Part shown: in pieces, positions 8,427 through 18,298 of the stretch
Layout of the letters: every line of letters starts with the position of its first letter
Position numbering within the stretch: position 1 is the first letter of the stretch
Assembly (NCBI GenBank): GCA_947628305.1
Contig: CANQZG010000004.1
Coordinates: forward strand, 1-64,000
Direction: 5' to 3'
Source: an uncultured Muribaculaceae bacterium
Lineage (GTDB): Bacteria; Bacteroidota; Bacteroidia; Bacteroidales; Muribaculaceae
Length of the DNA: 64,000 bases
Translations under genes and position numbers: made by a program
The notes under the pieces: generated by a model
Told to the model about the DNA's origin: nothing
Databases searched by the model: none
The model's input: only the letters and a program-made list of their open reading frames with translations

Positions 8427-11000
8427 TCACTTGCTCCAGCGAAGGACGGTGAGGGAATAGGGCGGCAGTTCGATGCGTTTGCCAACGTCCTCGCGCGTTG
8501 TCACTGCACGGGCATCGCGGCCCTTGATTTCGCCGGTCAACACGATTTTTTCCACGATAGTGTTCATGCCGTCGAGCTGTGGCAAGATTAGGTCCACATC
8601 AGTGGGCGCGGGCAACAGATTGACCAGTTTCACAACGACATCGCCGTCGGCGGTCGTCACAACCGATGATGCCAGACGTGCCTTAACGTCACGGCGGTTG
8701 TCGCCTTCATGGGTCAGTGCAGCGGGAATATATGCCGTCCCGGCATTCTGCCCGAAAAGACGTTGCACCTCATAATTCACAGTCGGCTTGACCTCGGTGT
8801 TGGTGAAATAAATCAGGTCGGGATTCCAGTTGGTGAAACCCTCCTTGGCGAGCAACGGAGCGTAGGATGTCATCTCGACGACATCCCCGTTGCGCTCGAC
8901 ACCGCAGAGATAGGCCGCCTCAGCCAGTGCGTTGTACAGTTCATTACCACGTGAGGCATATTCACCGAGGTAGACATGCGGGCCTTTACGGTCATAACCG
9001 TCATAGAAATCCTGGTTGTAAACGAACCATGAGGGGGACTCGTAATAATGTTCGTCAACCATAGGCACACCGAGTTTTGTCGCGAACCGCCACCCCTCGG
9101 AGTAATCACTACCTGAATGGAACGGCCCGACAGTCCCGATTACCGTGATTTCGGGATGTTTCTCCTTCAATGCGTTGTAAATCATCTCGAAACGTTCCTT
9201 GAACACGTCCGAAATCAAGTCCTCGTTGCCGATACCGATATATTTCAATCCGAACGGTGCGGGATGTCCGTTACGGGCGCGTTCACCCCCCCAACGTGTC
9301 TTCCGGGCATCACCGTTGGCGTACTCCACGAGGTCGAGTATGTCCTGAATAAACGTCGGCATATCCTCTATCTTCACTCCGCCCTGTTGTCCCGCACCAC
9401 CGTGCGATGAGTTCTGACACGGCACGCCCGCGGCAATCACAGGCAGCGGCGCGGCATTTATATCCTCGCAGAACTGGAAATATTCATGATAGCCGAGACC
9501 GGCCGTCTGATGATAACCCCATAAGTTAAACTGGGGTACACGCGCCTCAAGCGGGCCTATTGTGTTTTTCCAACGATAGATATTGTCAATACCATTGCCA
9601 TGGGCCACACATCCGCCGGGGAAGCGTACGAACCGCGGCTTCAACTCCGCGATTGCCTCGGCCAGGTCGGCACGCAATCCGTTACGTCGTCCCTTGAATG
9701 TATTTCTCGGAAACAACGACACCATGTCGATGTCGGTCTCTCCTTTACCAAGCGGCTCGATGGACAAACGAGCGTCAGGAGTGTCGCTGTCAGAAGTTAA
9801 CGTACACGCGAACTTACGCCAATCCTTACCGGGCGTGCCAAGAGTGGCGGACGCATATACATGACCGTCCTTACCGACAAGCGATACGCGCAGTTTCACC
9901 CCCTTATCGCCACCACGGCGCACAAACATCGACAGGTCATATCTCTCCCCTTTCTTCAACGCAATCCCATTAAAGCCGGTATTATGCAATGCACCTTCCT
10001 GCCCGTTGCTCACCACGACTGCATAATGGGGATTATTGGGATGAATCGGCATTACAGTGTCTATTTCAAAACCGATGCCGTCCCCCGTTATTCCCCACGA
10101 ATGACGAGCGTGCCATGTCTTATCCCCTCCACGTTCGCCGGGGCAGTATTCAAAATCGCGGTTCTCGATTAGTTCGGCATAAAGTCCACCGTCCGCCGCA
10201 CGGCTGATATCCTCAAAGAATACACCCATCAGCATCGGACTGATTGCGTAAGGCTCAACCCCGCTCCCGTCAAGGACGGCACTGACTCGTTTAATATCCT
10301 TGAAACGGCGGGCATCGTCCGACGGTTTTTCTCCATACAAAGCGTTGCGGTAGGATACCGCCTCCTGATTACGCTCCAAGCCATCGACCAAACTACGGTG
10401 CACCCGATGAATCGTCCCCATCGACCGAGGGTTGACAGATTGCACGCGGCATCGGCTGCCGAGACGGGTGTTCCCGGGTACAGGCCGTGCCGCAGAATAT
10501 TTCATGAAATCCTTTGTCATGCACCCCATCACGGTCGTGTCTCCATCGGAGACATTTAGCCATGTCACAAGATAAGAATCAGTCCGAGGGTTATATGACG
10601 CCTCGGGGTCAAGGCACGGCCCGCGTCCAAGCATGGGATAGTTCTGCGGCATCCAGTTGACGAGGTCAGGCGAACTCGCGTGGGCGAATGTCCCGTCATT
10701 CTCATTCACACTCCAAAGCGCGTGCCATGTCCCGTCATTGCCCTGCAAAAGGAACGGCGCGAACATGCGTTTGCCACCTCCCCATGTGCCGTAATCGGAG
10801 GAGACAAGACGCTCGCTTCCGCCTACGGGTGCAATCCACCGTACTCCGTCGGAAGACCACGCCCAGTGCAACCCGTCATGATTATTGTTGACATCGGTCG
10901 TGTAGAGATAAAGCGACAGCGAGTCAGGCCGCTCGGCCATCGCCGGCAAGGAAACACCCGCCACGGCCATAGCCACCAATAAGTTTCTAATAATTACCAT
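8427..11000 (-). CDS. Alpha-L-arabinofuranosidase (GH51-type) with N-terminal GH43-like module
   Basis: ISPMLMGVFFEDISRAADGGLYAELIENRDFEY, FVRFPGGCVAHGNGIDNIYRWKNTIGP, YIGIGNEDLISDVFKERFEMIYNAL, VDEHYYESPSWF motifs; start re-set to MVIIRNLLVAMAVAG signal peptide. Confidence 0.85.
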   Translation of the reverse strand: MVIIRNLLVAMAVAGVSLPAMAERPDSLSLYLYTTDVNNNHDGLHWAWSSDGVRWIAPVGGSERLVSSDYGTWGGGKRMFAPFLLQGNDGTWHALWSVNENDGTFAHASSPDLVNWMPQNYPMLGRGPCLDPEASYNPRTDSYLVTWLNVSDGDTTVMGCMTKDFMKYSAARPVPGNTRLGSRCRVQSVNPRSMGTIHRVHRSLVDGLERNQEAVSYRNALYGEKPSDDARRFKDIKRVSAVLDGSGVEPYAISPMLMGVFFEDISRAADGGLYAELIENRDFEYCPGERGGDKTWHARHSWGITGDGIGFEIDTVMPIHPNNPHYAVVVSNGQEGALHNTGFNGIALKKGERYDLSMFVRRGGDKGVKLRVSLVGKDGHVYASATLGTPGKDWRKFACTLTSDSDTPDARLSIEPLGKGETDIDMVSLFPRNTFKGRRNGLRADLAEAIAELKPRFVRFPGGCVAHGNGIDNIYRWKNTIGPLEARVPQFNLWGYHQTAGLGYHEYFQFCEDINAAPLPVIAAGVPCQNSSHGGAGQQGGVKIEDMPTFIQDILDLVEYANGDARKTRWGGERARNGHPAPFGLKYIGIGNEDLISDVFKERFEMIYNALKEKHPEITVIGTVGPFHSGSDYSEGWRFATKLGVPMVDEHYYESPSWFVYNQDFYDGYDRKGPHVYLGEYASRGNELYNALAEAAYLCGVERNGDVVEMTSYAPLLAKEGFTNWNPDLIYFTNTEVKPTVNYEVQRLFGQNAGTAYIPAALTHEGDNRRDVKARLASSVVTTADGDVVVKLVNLLPAPTDVDLILPQLDGMNTIVEKIVLTGEIKGRDARAVTTREDVGKRIELPPYSLTVLRWSK

Positions 11001-11095
11001 ATTTTGATTTTGTTCATGAATACCAATCCGGGCCGTGGCCCACCAAGAGAATGTCACAAAGTTAACAATAATTCATTGAATTTCAACAACGCAAG

Positions 11096-11132
11096 ACACC
11101 CCGTCTGATGTGGAATACATCAGGCGGGGTGT
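11096..11132. terminator. Strong hairpin, likely terminator of the minus-strand gene at 11153
   Basis: ACACCCCGTCTGATGTggaatACATCAGGCGGGGTGT. Confidence 0.6.
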
Positions 11133-11152
11133 ACAGGGTATATGAGGTTATG

Positions 11153-11389
11153 TTATTTTTCAGCGTAGGACAGGACGGTGGGACTCTCGACATCCACACC
11201 ATACTCACGGGCGCGGTCGAGAATCGCACGGGCCAACCGTGGCTTCAATTCTTCGGGACAGTAACGGAAATATGCCTCAGCCGCACGCACATGGGCCGCG
11301 TCAGGCATCGGATACTCCCGCCTTTCAGGCAACCCGAACACCGAGTCGGGCAACTCTTTCTTTTCCTCGTAGCTAAGTCGGTCAGTCAT
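11153..11389 (-). CDS. Small conserved protein resembling a DUF6582-type domain
   Basis: LPDSVFGLPERREYPMPDAAHVRAAEAYFRYCPEELKPRLARAILDRAREYGV. Confidence 0.55.
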   Translation of the reverse strand: MTDRLSYEEKKELPDSVFGLPERREYPMPDAAHVRAAEAYFRYCPEELKPRLARAILDRAREYGVDVESPTVLSYAEK

Positions 11390-11400
11390 TACTGTGGTTT

Positions 11401-11925
11401 TTATAAACCGAAACGGAAGCCGACCTGTACAAGTCCTTGCGCACCGTAGCCGATTTCACCGAACATGGAAACACTCTTACCGATTCCGACCTGTGCCCCG
11501 AGTGGTGAAACCTGGAATGCAAAATAGGATTTATTGTAAGAATCCCTCTCGTATGGCATCATGTGTGAAATTTCAGCACCCAATCCCAGGTGAGCGTACA
11601 ATGTCACAATACTATTGCGATAGTAATCATAACGCCCATTGAGCATAATCGCGTGATAAGCGATATTACTGTGCTCCGGTCCGCCCTTTGTCGAGCAGCT
11701 TGAGAATGTGTAAGACGGCCCGAGACGGAACTTTGGGGCGACCTGGAAATTGACTGCGGCCGTAATCGCACCCCACGCGTTGTTGACCCCGTGCCAACCG
11801 TCGTGCATGTCAGAGGCATCCATCTGTGTATAACCGCCGTATGATAACGAAATGTCTGTGCGCTGTGCGCTTGCTGTCAAACCGACCGCAAACACCGCCA
11901 AAAGAGAAACCAAAAACTTTTTCAT
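11401..11925 (-). CDS. Outer-membrane beta-barrel protein
   Basis: Signal peptide MKKFLVSLLAVFAVGLTASAQ; alternating amphipathic strands ending QVGFRFGL. Confidence 0.7.
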   Translation of the reverse strand: MKKFLVSLLAVFAVGLTASAQRTDISLSYGGYTQMDASDMHDGWHGVNNAWGAITAAVNFQVAPKFRLGPSYTFSSCSTKGGPEHSNIAYHAIMLNGRYDYYRNSIVTLYAHLGLGAEISHMMPYERDSYNKSYFAFQVSPLGAQVGIGKSVSMFGEIGYGAQGLVQVGFRFGL

Positions 11926-11941
11926 TGTATGGAGTTTTAAA

Positions 11942-11970
11942 ACGTGTTAATTTGTGTGATATTAACACGT
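11942..11970. repeat. 10-bp perfect inverted repeat between rsmF-like gene and OMP gene
   Basis: ACGTGTTAAT ttgtgtgat ATTAACACGT. Confidence 0.6.
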
Positions 11971-11981
11971 CGACCCCTCAT

Positions 11982-13331
11982 TTAGTTCAATATGCGCCAA
12001 CTTTGTGGGTAAAGATTATTGGCCCGGTTTCCTAAATTTTTCACAAACCCAAGAGCTTCGCCGTTATATGTCAGCAGCACAAATCCACGCGGTGTACCGT
12101 CAGGAAGGCCGACGGCATGCCGTCGCAAGTACTCCAGCGCGGTGTCACGCGAGACATCGACCGCATGGAATGCTCCGCGATTGAACATGCGGGACATCGC
12201 GAGCGACTGCGTCGGAATCAGGTCACGTCCTTTAACCGTCGCGACAAGCACCCCGTGATAAATGACGTCGGTCTTGCGTTCCAATGCTTTCAGTTCAGGA
12301 AGATAACGGCGTGGAAAAGCATTGACGCGTTCCCCATCTGCCTTAAAATCAAACATCTCCCCATTGTTCAGCCACTCTTTCGCAACAACCGGCATCTCAT
12401 TCCTGGCTTTCTTATCCTTGGACAGCCTTTGCATACGCGTTGCAGGGTCACCCGGTTTTCGTACAACAGCGAGAAACAACCCCTCCCCGCGGACGCGACC
12501 GGGAAGAAACCTGTAACAATGGCATCGAGTGTCGATACCCGGCTGTATATTCCAATCATCCATTACAGGAATCTCCACACTTTCCGCGCCATATTCCTCG
12601 ACAAGCATACCGATAATCTCCTCGTTTTCATGACGGTTGAACGTGCAGGTACTGTAGACCATGAATCCGCCCGGCTTCAATGCCCGCCACAGATTGCCGA
12701 CAATCTCACGCTGCCGGTCGGCGCACTCCTCCACAAGCCTGTGGCTCCATTGCGCCACAGCGTCGGCATCCTTTCTCATCATCCCCTCACCCGAACACGG
12801 CACATCGGCGGCGATTATATCGAAACTCTCCGGCATGGCCTTGACGAGCGCGGCGGTGTCACCACGTGTCACAATCACATCGGGGCTTCCCCACTTGATT
12901 ACATTCTCACGAAGAACGGCCGCACGCGCAGGGACATATTCATTGGCGACAACGAGCGACCCGTGGGGAAGCGCGTCAATCGCCGCCGTCGTCTTACCAC
13001 CGGGCGCGGCACACGCATCAAGATACCGTAACGGTCCCTCTCCCGCGAGATGACGCAATACATGGGCGATAAACATCGACGAGGCATCCTGCACATAATA
13101 CATTCCCTGATGGAACGCAGGGTCAAGCGTGAACGAGGGACGGTTATCGAGATAATGCCCCGCAGCGCACCACGGCACATCCCCGTCACCGCCCGGATAG
13201 CGGAAACGTTTGCCCACATTATCACGCACCGCCACCGACGGCACACTATTCTCAAGCACATCCACAAGCCCGTCTAACACCGGCGTTCCCACCGCCGCAA
13301 TCGACTCTACAAACCCCTCCGGCAACTTCAT
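11982..13331 (-). CDS. rsmF: NOL1/NOP2/Sun-family rRNA m5C methyltransferase
   Basis: YLDACAAPGGKTTAAIDAL, IIAADVPCSGEGMMRKD, VYSTCTFNRHENEEII motifs. Confidence 0.88.
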   Translation of the reverse strand: MKLPEGFVESIAAVGTPVLDGLVDVLENSVPSVAVRDNVGKRFRYPGGDGDVPWCAAGHYLDNRPSFTLDPAFHQGMYYVQDASSMFIAHVLRHLAGEGPLRYLDACAAPGGKTTAAIDALPHGSLVVANEYVPARAAVLRENVIKWGSPDVIVTRGDTAALVKAMPESFDIIAADVPCSGEGMMRKDADAVAQWSHRLVEECADRQREIVGNLWRALKPGGFMVYSTCTFNRHENEEIIGMLVEEYGAESVEIPVMDDWNIQPGIDTRCHCYRFLPGRVRGEGLFLAVVRKPGDPATRMQRLSKDKKARNEMPVVAKEWLNNGEMFDFKADGERVNAFPRRYLPELKALERKTDVIYHGVLVATVKGRDLIPTQSLAMSRMFNRGAFHAVDVSRDTALEYLRRHAVGLPDGTPRGFVLLTYNGEALGFVKNLGNRANNLYPQSWRILN

Positions 13332-13344
13332 CTCTACTTATTTT

Positions 13345-13989
13345 TTATTTGCGGCCGAAGTCGGCGGGGATTTCGCCCCATCGGTCGGTGTCCCATTTTA
13401 TTATTCGGTTCTTGACATCGTGGGTCTGCAACCACGATTCGGCACGGGCGAGCAGTTCCAACACACGACCGTTCGTGCCGTCAGGCTTTAACGTTGTCTT
13501 GGCGTGACGGTTCCTGACCCATGACTGCGCCGTCCGGCTATCGGAATAAACCGGGATATCATGTCGGCCGAGCTTGTCAAGCCACGCGAGTACATGGACA
13601 AGGGCGAGGAACTCGCCTATATTGTTGGTGCCCCCCTCGAGAGGCCCTACGTGGAAAAGCTGTTCGCCGGTGCGGACATTGACACCACGGTACTCCACCG
13701 GCCCGGGGTTCTTGCTGCATGCGGCATCCACCGCAATTGCGTCAAGGATAATTTCAGGGAAGGCCTCATAATTGATTACAGGGCGGTTATGACGGGCAAT
13801 CGCCTTGATTACTGCGATGTGCTCCTGCGGGTCTCCACGGTAGGCGCGTATTGCTTCCTCCTGGGTGGGGAAACTTTTATACTTGGCATCGGGGTAACCC
13901 GTGATTTGTTCTTTGCAATCCTCCCAGTTGTCGTATACGCCGGTGTGCTGACCGTTCCATACGACATAAAATTTTCCTTTACCGGCCAT
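13345..13989 (-). CDS. Ribonuclease HI with N-terminal viroplasmin-like RNA-binding domain
   Basis: KFYVVWNGQHTGVYDNWEDCKEQITGYPDAKYKSFPTQEEA plus RNase H core (AVDAACSKNPGPVEYRGV...GTNNIGEFLALVHVL...YSDSRTAQSWV). Confidence 0.88.
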   Translation of the reverse strand: MAGKGKFYVVWNGQHTGVYDNWEDCKEQITGYPDAKYKSFPTQEEAIRAYRGDPQEHIAVIKAIARHNRPVINYEAFPEIILDAIAVDAACSKNPGPVEYRGVNVRTGEQLFHVGPLEGGTNNIGEFLALVHVLAWLDKLGRHDIPVYSDSRTAQSWVRNRHAKTTLKPDGTNGRVLELLARAESWLQTHDVKNRIIKWDTDRWGEIPADFGRK

Positions 13990-13993
13990 AATT

Positions 13994-15181
13994 TCAGGAT
14001 AATGTGAGATAAATACCGATATCGACACGCCGCATGCCCACGATTTCGGCGACACGCGGGTTCACGACCTTGCCGAGGAACGTATAGACCGCCTTTTGCA
14101 ACCCGGGCAACAACTTGAGCGCGTTATTCACCCCCTCACACGACACAATTTCACCGAGCATCGACAGGAATGTATTGCTCAACGCCATTGCCGCAGTGCG
14201 CGGCACAGCACTTCCCGCGTTGACATAACACACACGCGTCGATGCGTTCATCGCATTATCGACCGCGCTGGCATCGGCGAGGTCCACCCGTGTCATCGAC
14301 GGGAACACGGCATGCCCCGACATCGTGAGGTCAAACGTGATTACACCACGCTTCATCGAGTCCACAAGGCCCGAATCAACCTCGACTGGCCCCCTGGTCT
14401 CCGTCGCGACAACCACATCAGCCGATTTTAAAGCGTTCTCCAACACACGGGGATGGATGGCCGACCCGACAAGCCACGGGCCAAGTTCACGCGTGGCACG
14501 CCGCAGACTGTACACGTCATTGTCAAACATCCTCACCATCGCACCGAGACCCGATGCGGAACGGGCGGTGGCACAGGCAGCGATGCCCGAACCGATGACA
14601 GTCACCTCACATGGCCCGATACCGGCCACGCCACCGAGCAATATACCCTTGCCATGAACAGAATCGGCGAGCAATGACGAAGCCGTGGCGATGGCCGCAC
14701 GTCCATCGATTTCCGACAATATGTCGGCAAACAACCGATTACCCGCCGCATCCTCGACCAGCTCGATACCGATTGCAATAACATTGCGTCGCAACAATTC
14801 GCGGATTGTATCCGGCGACTGCCGTTCGATGTCAAGAAGCGAGAAAAGCATCGCCCCGCGCCTGATGTGACGGATGTCTGCCGGGGCAAGCGGGGCAAGG
14901 TGTATCACAATATCGGCCTGCAACGCCTCCTGACGAGTCGTGACCTCAGCCCCGGCACGGGTGTATTGGTTATCGGTGTAGTGGATTGTCGATGCAGCGT
15001 CATGTTCGATTCTGACACTGAATCCGCGCTCCACAAGCATCCCGACAGCCTCAGGCGTAAGCGGAAAACGTCGCTCCGAGGGGTTCATACATCTCGGAAG
15101 ACCGATTGAAAACCCTCGCCTCGAAACGGCGGGCATAACCAATTGTTCTTCAGGTACAGGGGTGAAATTGTCCTTGTGCAT
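13994..15181 (-). CDS. Alanine dehydrogenase / transhydrogenase-alpha-like protein
   Basis: AlaDh_PNT-like N-terminus (PSERRFPLTPEAVGMLVERGFSVRIEHDA) and GIGPCEVTVIGSGIAACATARSASGLGAMVRMFDND. Confidence 0.75.
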   Translation of the reverse strand: MHKDNFTPVPEEQLVMPAVSRRGFSIGLPRCMNPSERRFPLTPEAVGMLVERGFSVRIEHDAASTIHYTDNQYTRAGAEVTTRQEALQADIVIHLAPLAPADIRHIRRGAMLFSLLDIERQSPDTIRELLRRNVIAIGIELVEDAAGNRLFADILSEIDGRAAIATASSLLADSVHGKGILLGGVAGIGPCEVTVIGSGIAACATARSASGLGAMVRMFDNDVYSLRRATRELGPWLVGSAIHPRVLENALKSADVVVATETRGPVEVDSGLVDSMKRGVITFDLTMSGHAVFPSMTRVDLADASAVDNAMNASTRVCYVNAGSAVPRTAAMALSNTFLSMLGEIVSCEGVNNALKLLPGLQKAVYTFLGKVVNPRVAEIVGMRRVDIGIYLTLS

Positions 15182-15191
15182 AAGAGGATGT

Positions 15192-15731
15192 TTATTGATT
15201 TGTCGGCAAGTCGAACAAAGTTATAAAACGCATGGCGGTGTCATCTATCTCGGTCTCGTTTTCAAGCAAGTCCCCTTGGAATCTTATTGCCGCCTTGGAA
15301 TAATAAGGGATTCTTTCGTCAAGGGCCGACACGATGAACGAAGCCAGCTCCTCGTCACTTTTATCAGCGATGAGAGGTCGCTTGTGACGTCCGCGCTTAA
15401 GACGCTCAAGCAATTTAGGGAACGAGGTATCGAGAAACACGGTGGTCCCGCGCGAGTTCATCATGTCCATGTTGTCGCCGAAACATGGTGTACCGCCTCC
15501 ACATGCCACGACGACATCCTCAAACTCGCTCACCTCATCGAGCATACGACGCTCAAGGTCTCGGAAACGGGACTCACCGTCCAGGGCGAATATTTCCCGG
15601 ACTGTACAATGATAACGGGTTTCTATATAATTGTCCAGGTCAATGAAACGCAACGGCGTCATACGCCCGAGGGCACGCCCGAGAGTGGACTTCCCGCATC
15701 CCATATAACCAATCAAAAATATCGGCTTCAT
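15192..15731 (-). CDS. aroK: Shikimate kinase
   Basis: PIFLIGYMGCGKSTLGRALGRMTPLRFIDLDNYIE, VVACGGGTPCF. Confidence 0.9.
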   Translation of the reverse strand: MKPIFLIGYMGCGKSTLGRALGRMTPLRFIDLDNYIETRYHCTVREIFALDGESRFRDLERRMLDEVSEFEDVVVACGGGTPCFGDNMDMMNSRGTTVFLDTSFPKLLERLKRGRHKRPLIADKSDEELASFIVSALDERIPYYSKAAIRFQGDLLENETEIDDTAMRFITLFDLPTNQ

Positions 15732-15879
15732 CTCGCAAAAATACGAATAAGTCGAGTGCAATGCAAGAATTATTCGTATTTGCCGTACATCCAAGCCTTC
15801 AAAGTGTTAAAAACCGCTAACGCCCCGCACAGTTTCCCGCGCGTTAACTATCTTTGTATTTATATAACTTTAGGAGACC

Positions 15880-16878
15880 ATGGGAATGAATCCACAAGGG
15901 CCACAGGGCCAGAACAGAATGAGACGGCAGTCACAGGGCGGGATGCAGCGTCCGGCCGCAAACAGCGGTAGTGGCAAAAACAACACCGGGATGATAGTCG
16001 GTATAACCGTCGGCGCGGTGATATTACTTGCGCTAATCGGTTTCGGGGCATACTACATAATTTCCCATATACAATCCGACGCGCTTGAACTTCGGGACGA
16101 GCGATATTCCGACAATATCGAGGAAGTCGAAGACGAACCAGTGGAGGTTGTCATTGACGAGGATGATGAAAACGATGCCGAGGCCCCGGCCCAACGTGCC
16201 GCATGGGAGATACAACAGCAGATGGTGCGAGTGCCCGGCGGAAGCCGAACACTCGGTGCTACCTACGAGCAAGAACCCTGGGCAAAAGATTCGGAACGCC
16301 CGGCCCACACAGTCACACTCTCATCCTACAAAATCGGAAAATATGAGGTGACACAATACCAATGGGAGGCAATCATGGGAAGCAACCCATCGACCCACCG
16401 CGGCGCCAACAGGCCTGTGGAAAATGTGTCATGGAACGACATACAGCAATTCATCTCACGACTCAACAGCCTCACAGGCGGCTCTTACAGGTTACCGACA
16501 GAGGCAGAATGGGAATATGCCGCACGCGGAGGGGAGGATGGCCCCGCGACCCGTTTTGCGGGAAGCGATGAAATTGACGAGGTCGGATGGTATGACGGCA
16601 ACTCCGGCGGCTCCACCCACCCGGTTGGCCGTCTGCGCCCCAACCGTCTGGGACTTTACGATATGACGGGAAACGTGTGGGAATGGTGTCAGGATTACCG
16701 TGGTCGTTACAATGCTGGCGACAGTTTCAACCCTAAAGGACCATCCTCGGGCAATTCGCGTGTAGGCCACGGAGGAGGATATGACGCCTCGTCATCAATC
16801 TCCCGTGTGTCATTCCGCAGTCAAGGCGCACAGAGCTACAGTTCAAGCTCCCTCGGCTTCCGCCTTGCATCCGATTAA
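15880..16878 (+). CDS. Formylglycine-generating-enzyme/SUMF1-family protein with N-terminal TM
   Basis: GGSRTLGATYEQEPWAKDSERPAHTVTLSSYKIGKYEVTQYQWEAIMG...YRLPTEAEWEYAARGG...GNVWEWCQDYRGRY. Confidence 0.85.
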   Translation: MGMNPQGPQGQNRMRRQSQGGMQRPAANSGSGKNNTGMIVGITVGAVILLALIGFGAYYIISHIQSDALELRDERYSDNIEEVEDEPVEVVIDEDDENDAEAPAQRAAWEIQQQMVRVPGGSRTLGATYEQEPWAKDSERPAHTVTLSSYKIGKYEVTQYQWEAIMGSNPSTHRGANRPVENVSWNDIQQFISRLNSLTGGSYRLPTEAEWEYAARGGEDGPATRFAGSDEIDEVGWYDGNSGGSTHPVGRLRPNRLGLYDMTGNVWEWCQDYRGRYNAGDSFNPKGPSSGNSRVGHGGGYDASSSISRVSFRSQGAQSYSSSSLGFRLASD

Positions 16879-16913
16879 GAGTGCATCCAACAGTTTCCTA
16901 AACAATTGTTTCA

Positions 16914-18167
16914 ATGGATTTCAATCTGACCGATATACCGTCCGAGATACAGGATGTCAAGATGCGTTTCGGCATCGTGGGGAACGCCCCCGCGTTCATT
17001 GCCGCCATATCGCGGGCGATACAGGTCGCCCCGATTGACCTGTCGGTGTTAATCACCGGCGAAAGTGGCACCGGCAAAGAATTTTTCCCTAAAATCATTC
17101 ACCAGTACAGCCACCGCAAACACGCCAAATACATCGCCGTCAACTGTGGTGCGATTCCTGAAGGGACTATCGACTCCGAACTTTTCGGGCACGAAAAAGG
17201 CGCGTTCACCGGCGCAGTCGCCACCCGTAAGGGATACTTTGAGGAAGCTGACGGCGGAACCATTTTCCTTGACGAGGTGGGGGAACTACCCCTGACGACA
17301 CAGGCGCGCCTGTTGCGCGTGCTTGAATCGGGTGAATTCATAAAGGTCGGCTCATCGACCGTCCAGAAATCCAACGTCAGGATTGTCGCCGCGACCAATG
17401 TCGACATGACACGAGCCGTAGCCGAAGGTCGTTTTCGCGAGGATTTATATTACCGTCTATCGACCGTCTCCATCAACATACCGCCTTTACGGGAAAGGGG
17501 GCGCGACATCCTTCTCCTGGCACGCAAATTCGCGGCCGATTTCTCCGAAAAATACACCATGCCGCAGATGACTCTCGACGATAACGCACGTGAAGAACTG
17601 ATGCGTTACCGCTGGCCGGGAAATGTGCGTCAACTGAAGAATATAGTGGAGCAAATAGCCCTGTTTGACGCCGGTCGCACAGTGTCGGCCGGCGAACTCG
17701 ACAACTATCTTCCGCGCAACGGGACAAATTACACCCCGGCAGTCAATACCGGCGGTGGAGGAAGCCACAGTTATGAGCATGAACGGGAACTGCTCTTCAA
17801 TATGATATTCAAGATGCAACGCGAAATCGATTCTTTGCGTGACACTCTCGACAACACCCAGGGCACTACCGCAAAAGACCTGTTCCGCACCACTCCGGCT
17901 GTCGAAATAGAACCCTCTGAGACCGAGGCGATTCCGGCCCAACGCTCACTCGTCAGATACACCCCAGCATCGCCTATCCGGTTCACAGAACCGACCTATC
18001 AATCCGGCGAAGCACCCCATAGCACCCCCACGCTGGAAGAAACAGAACGCGAGACCATCCGACGCGCCCTTGAACGCAACGGAGGACGCCGCAAAGCCAC
18101 CGCCAAGGAACTCAACATCTCAGAACGCACCCTGTACCGCAAACTCAAGGACTTCGGTATCGAATAG
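16914..18167 (+). CDS. Sigma-54 interaction-domain transcriptional regulator
   Basis: GESGTGKEFFPKIIH, NCGAIPEGTIDSELFGHEKGAFTGA, C-terminal Fis-type HTH ATAKELNISERTLYRKLKDFGIE. Confidence 0.9.
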   Translation: MDFNLTDIPSEIQDVKMRFGIVGNAPAFIAAISRAIQVAPIDLSVLITGESGTGKEFFPKIIHQYSHRKHAKYIAVNCGAIPEGTIDSELFGHEKGAFTGAVATRKGYFEEADGGTIFLDEVGELPLTTQARLLRVLESGEFIKVGSSTVQKSNVRIVAATNVDMTRAVAEGRFREDLYYRLSTVSINIPPLRERGRDILLLARKFAADFSEKYTMPQMTLDDNAREELMRYRWPGNVRQLKNIVEQIALFDAGRTVSAGELDNYLPRNGTNYTPAVNTGGGGSHSYEHERELLFNMIFKMQREIDSLRDTLDNTQGTTAKDLFRTTPAVEIEPSETEAIPAQRSLVRYTPASPIRFTEPTYQSGEAPHSTPTLEETERETIRRALERNGGRRKATAKELNISERTLYRKLKDFGIE

Positions 18168-18222
18168 TGTGACCCGCCCCATGTTTTTTGACATATCTGC
18201 AAGGTTTCTCAATATTTTTCTG

Positions 18223-18230
18223 TAACTTTG
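18223..18230 (+). promoter_or_regulatory. Candidate -7 box TAACTTTG for psd-pssA
   Basis: TAnnTTTG match ~70 nt upstream of psd. Confidence 0.45.
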
Positions 18231-18298
18231 CAATTAAACAATCACGGGACTCGTTGTAACAATAGACATCACATCCCGCGTTCCATATAAGCTGATTG

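Noticed and set aside
12117-13031. 304-aa plus-strand ORF
   Set aside because: Antisense to the rsmF-like methyltransferase with clear motifs.
15162-15971. 269-aa plus-strand ORF
   Set aside because: Overlaps aroK on the opposite strand and the start of the FGE-family gene in another frame.
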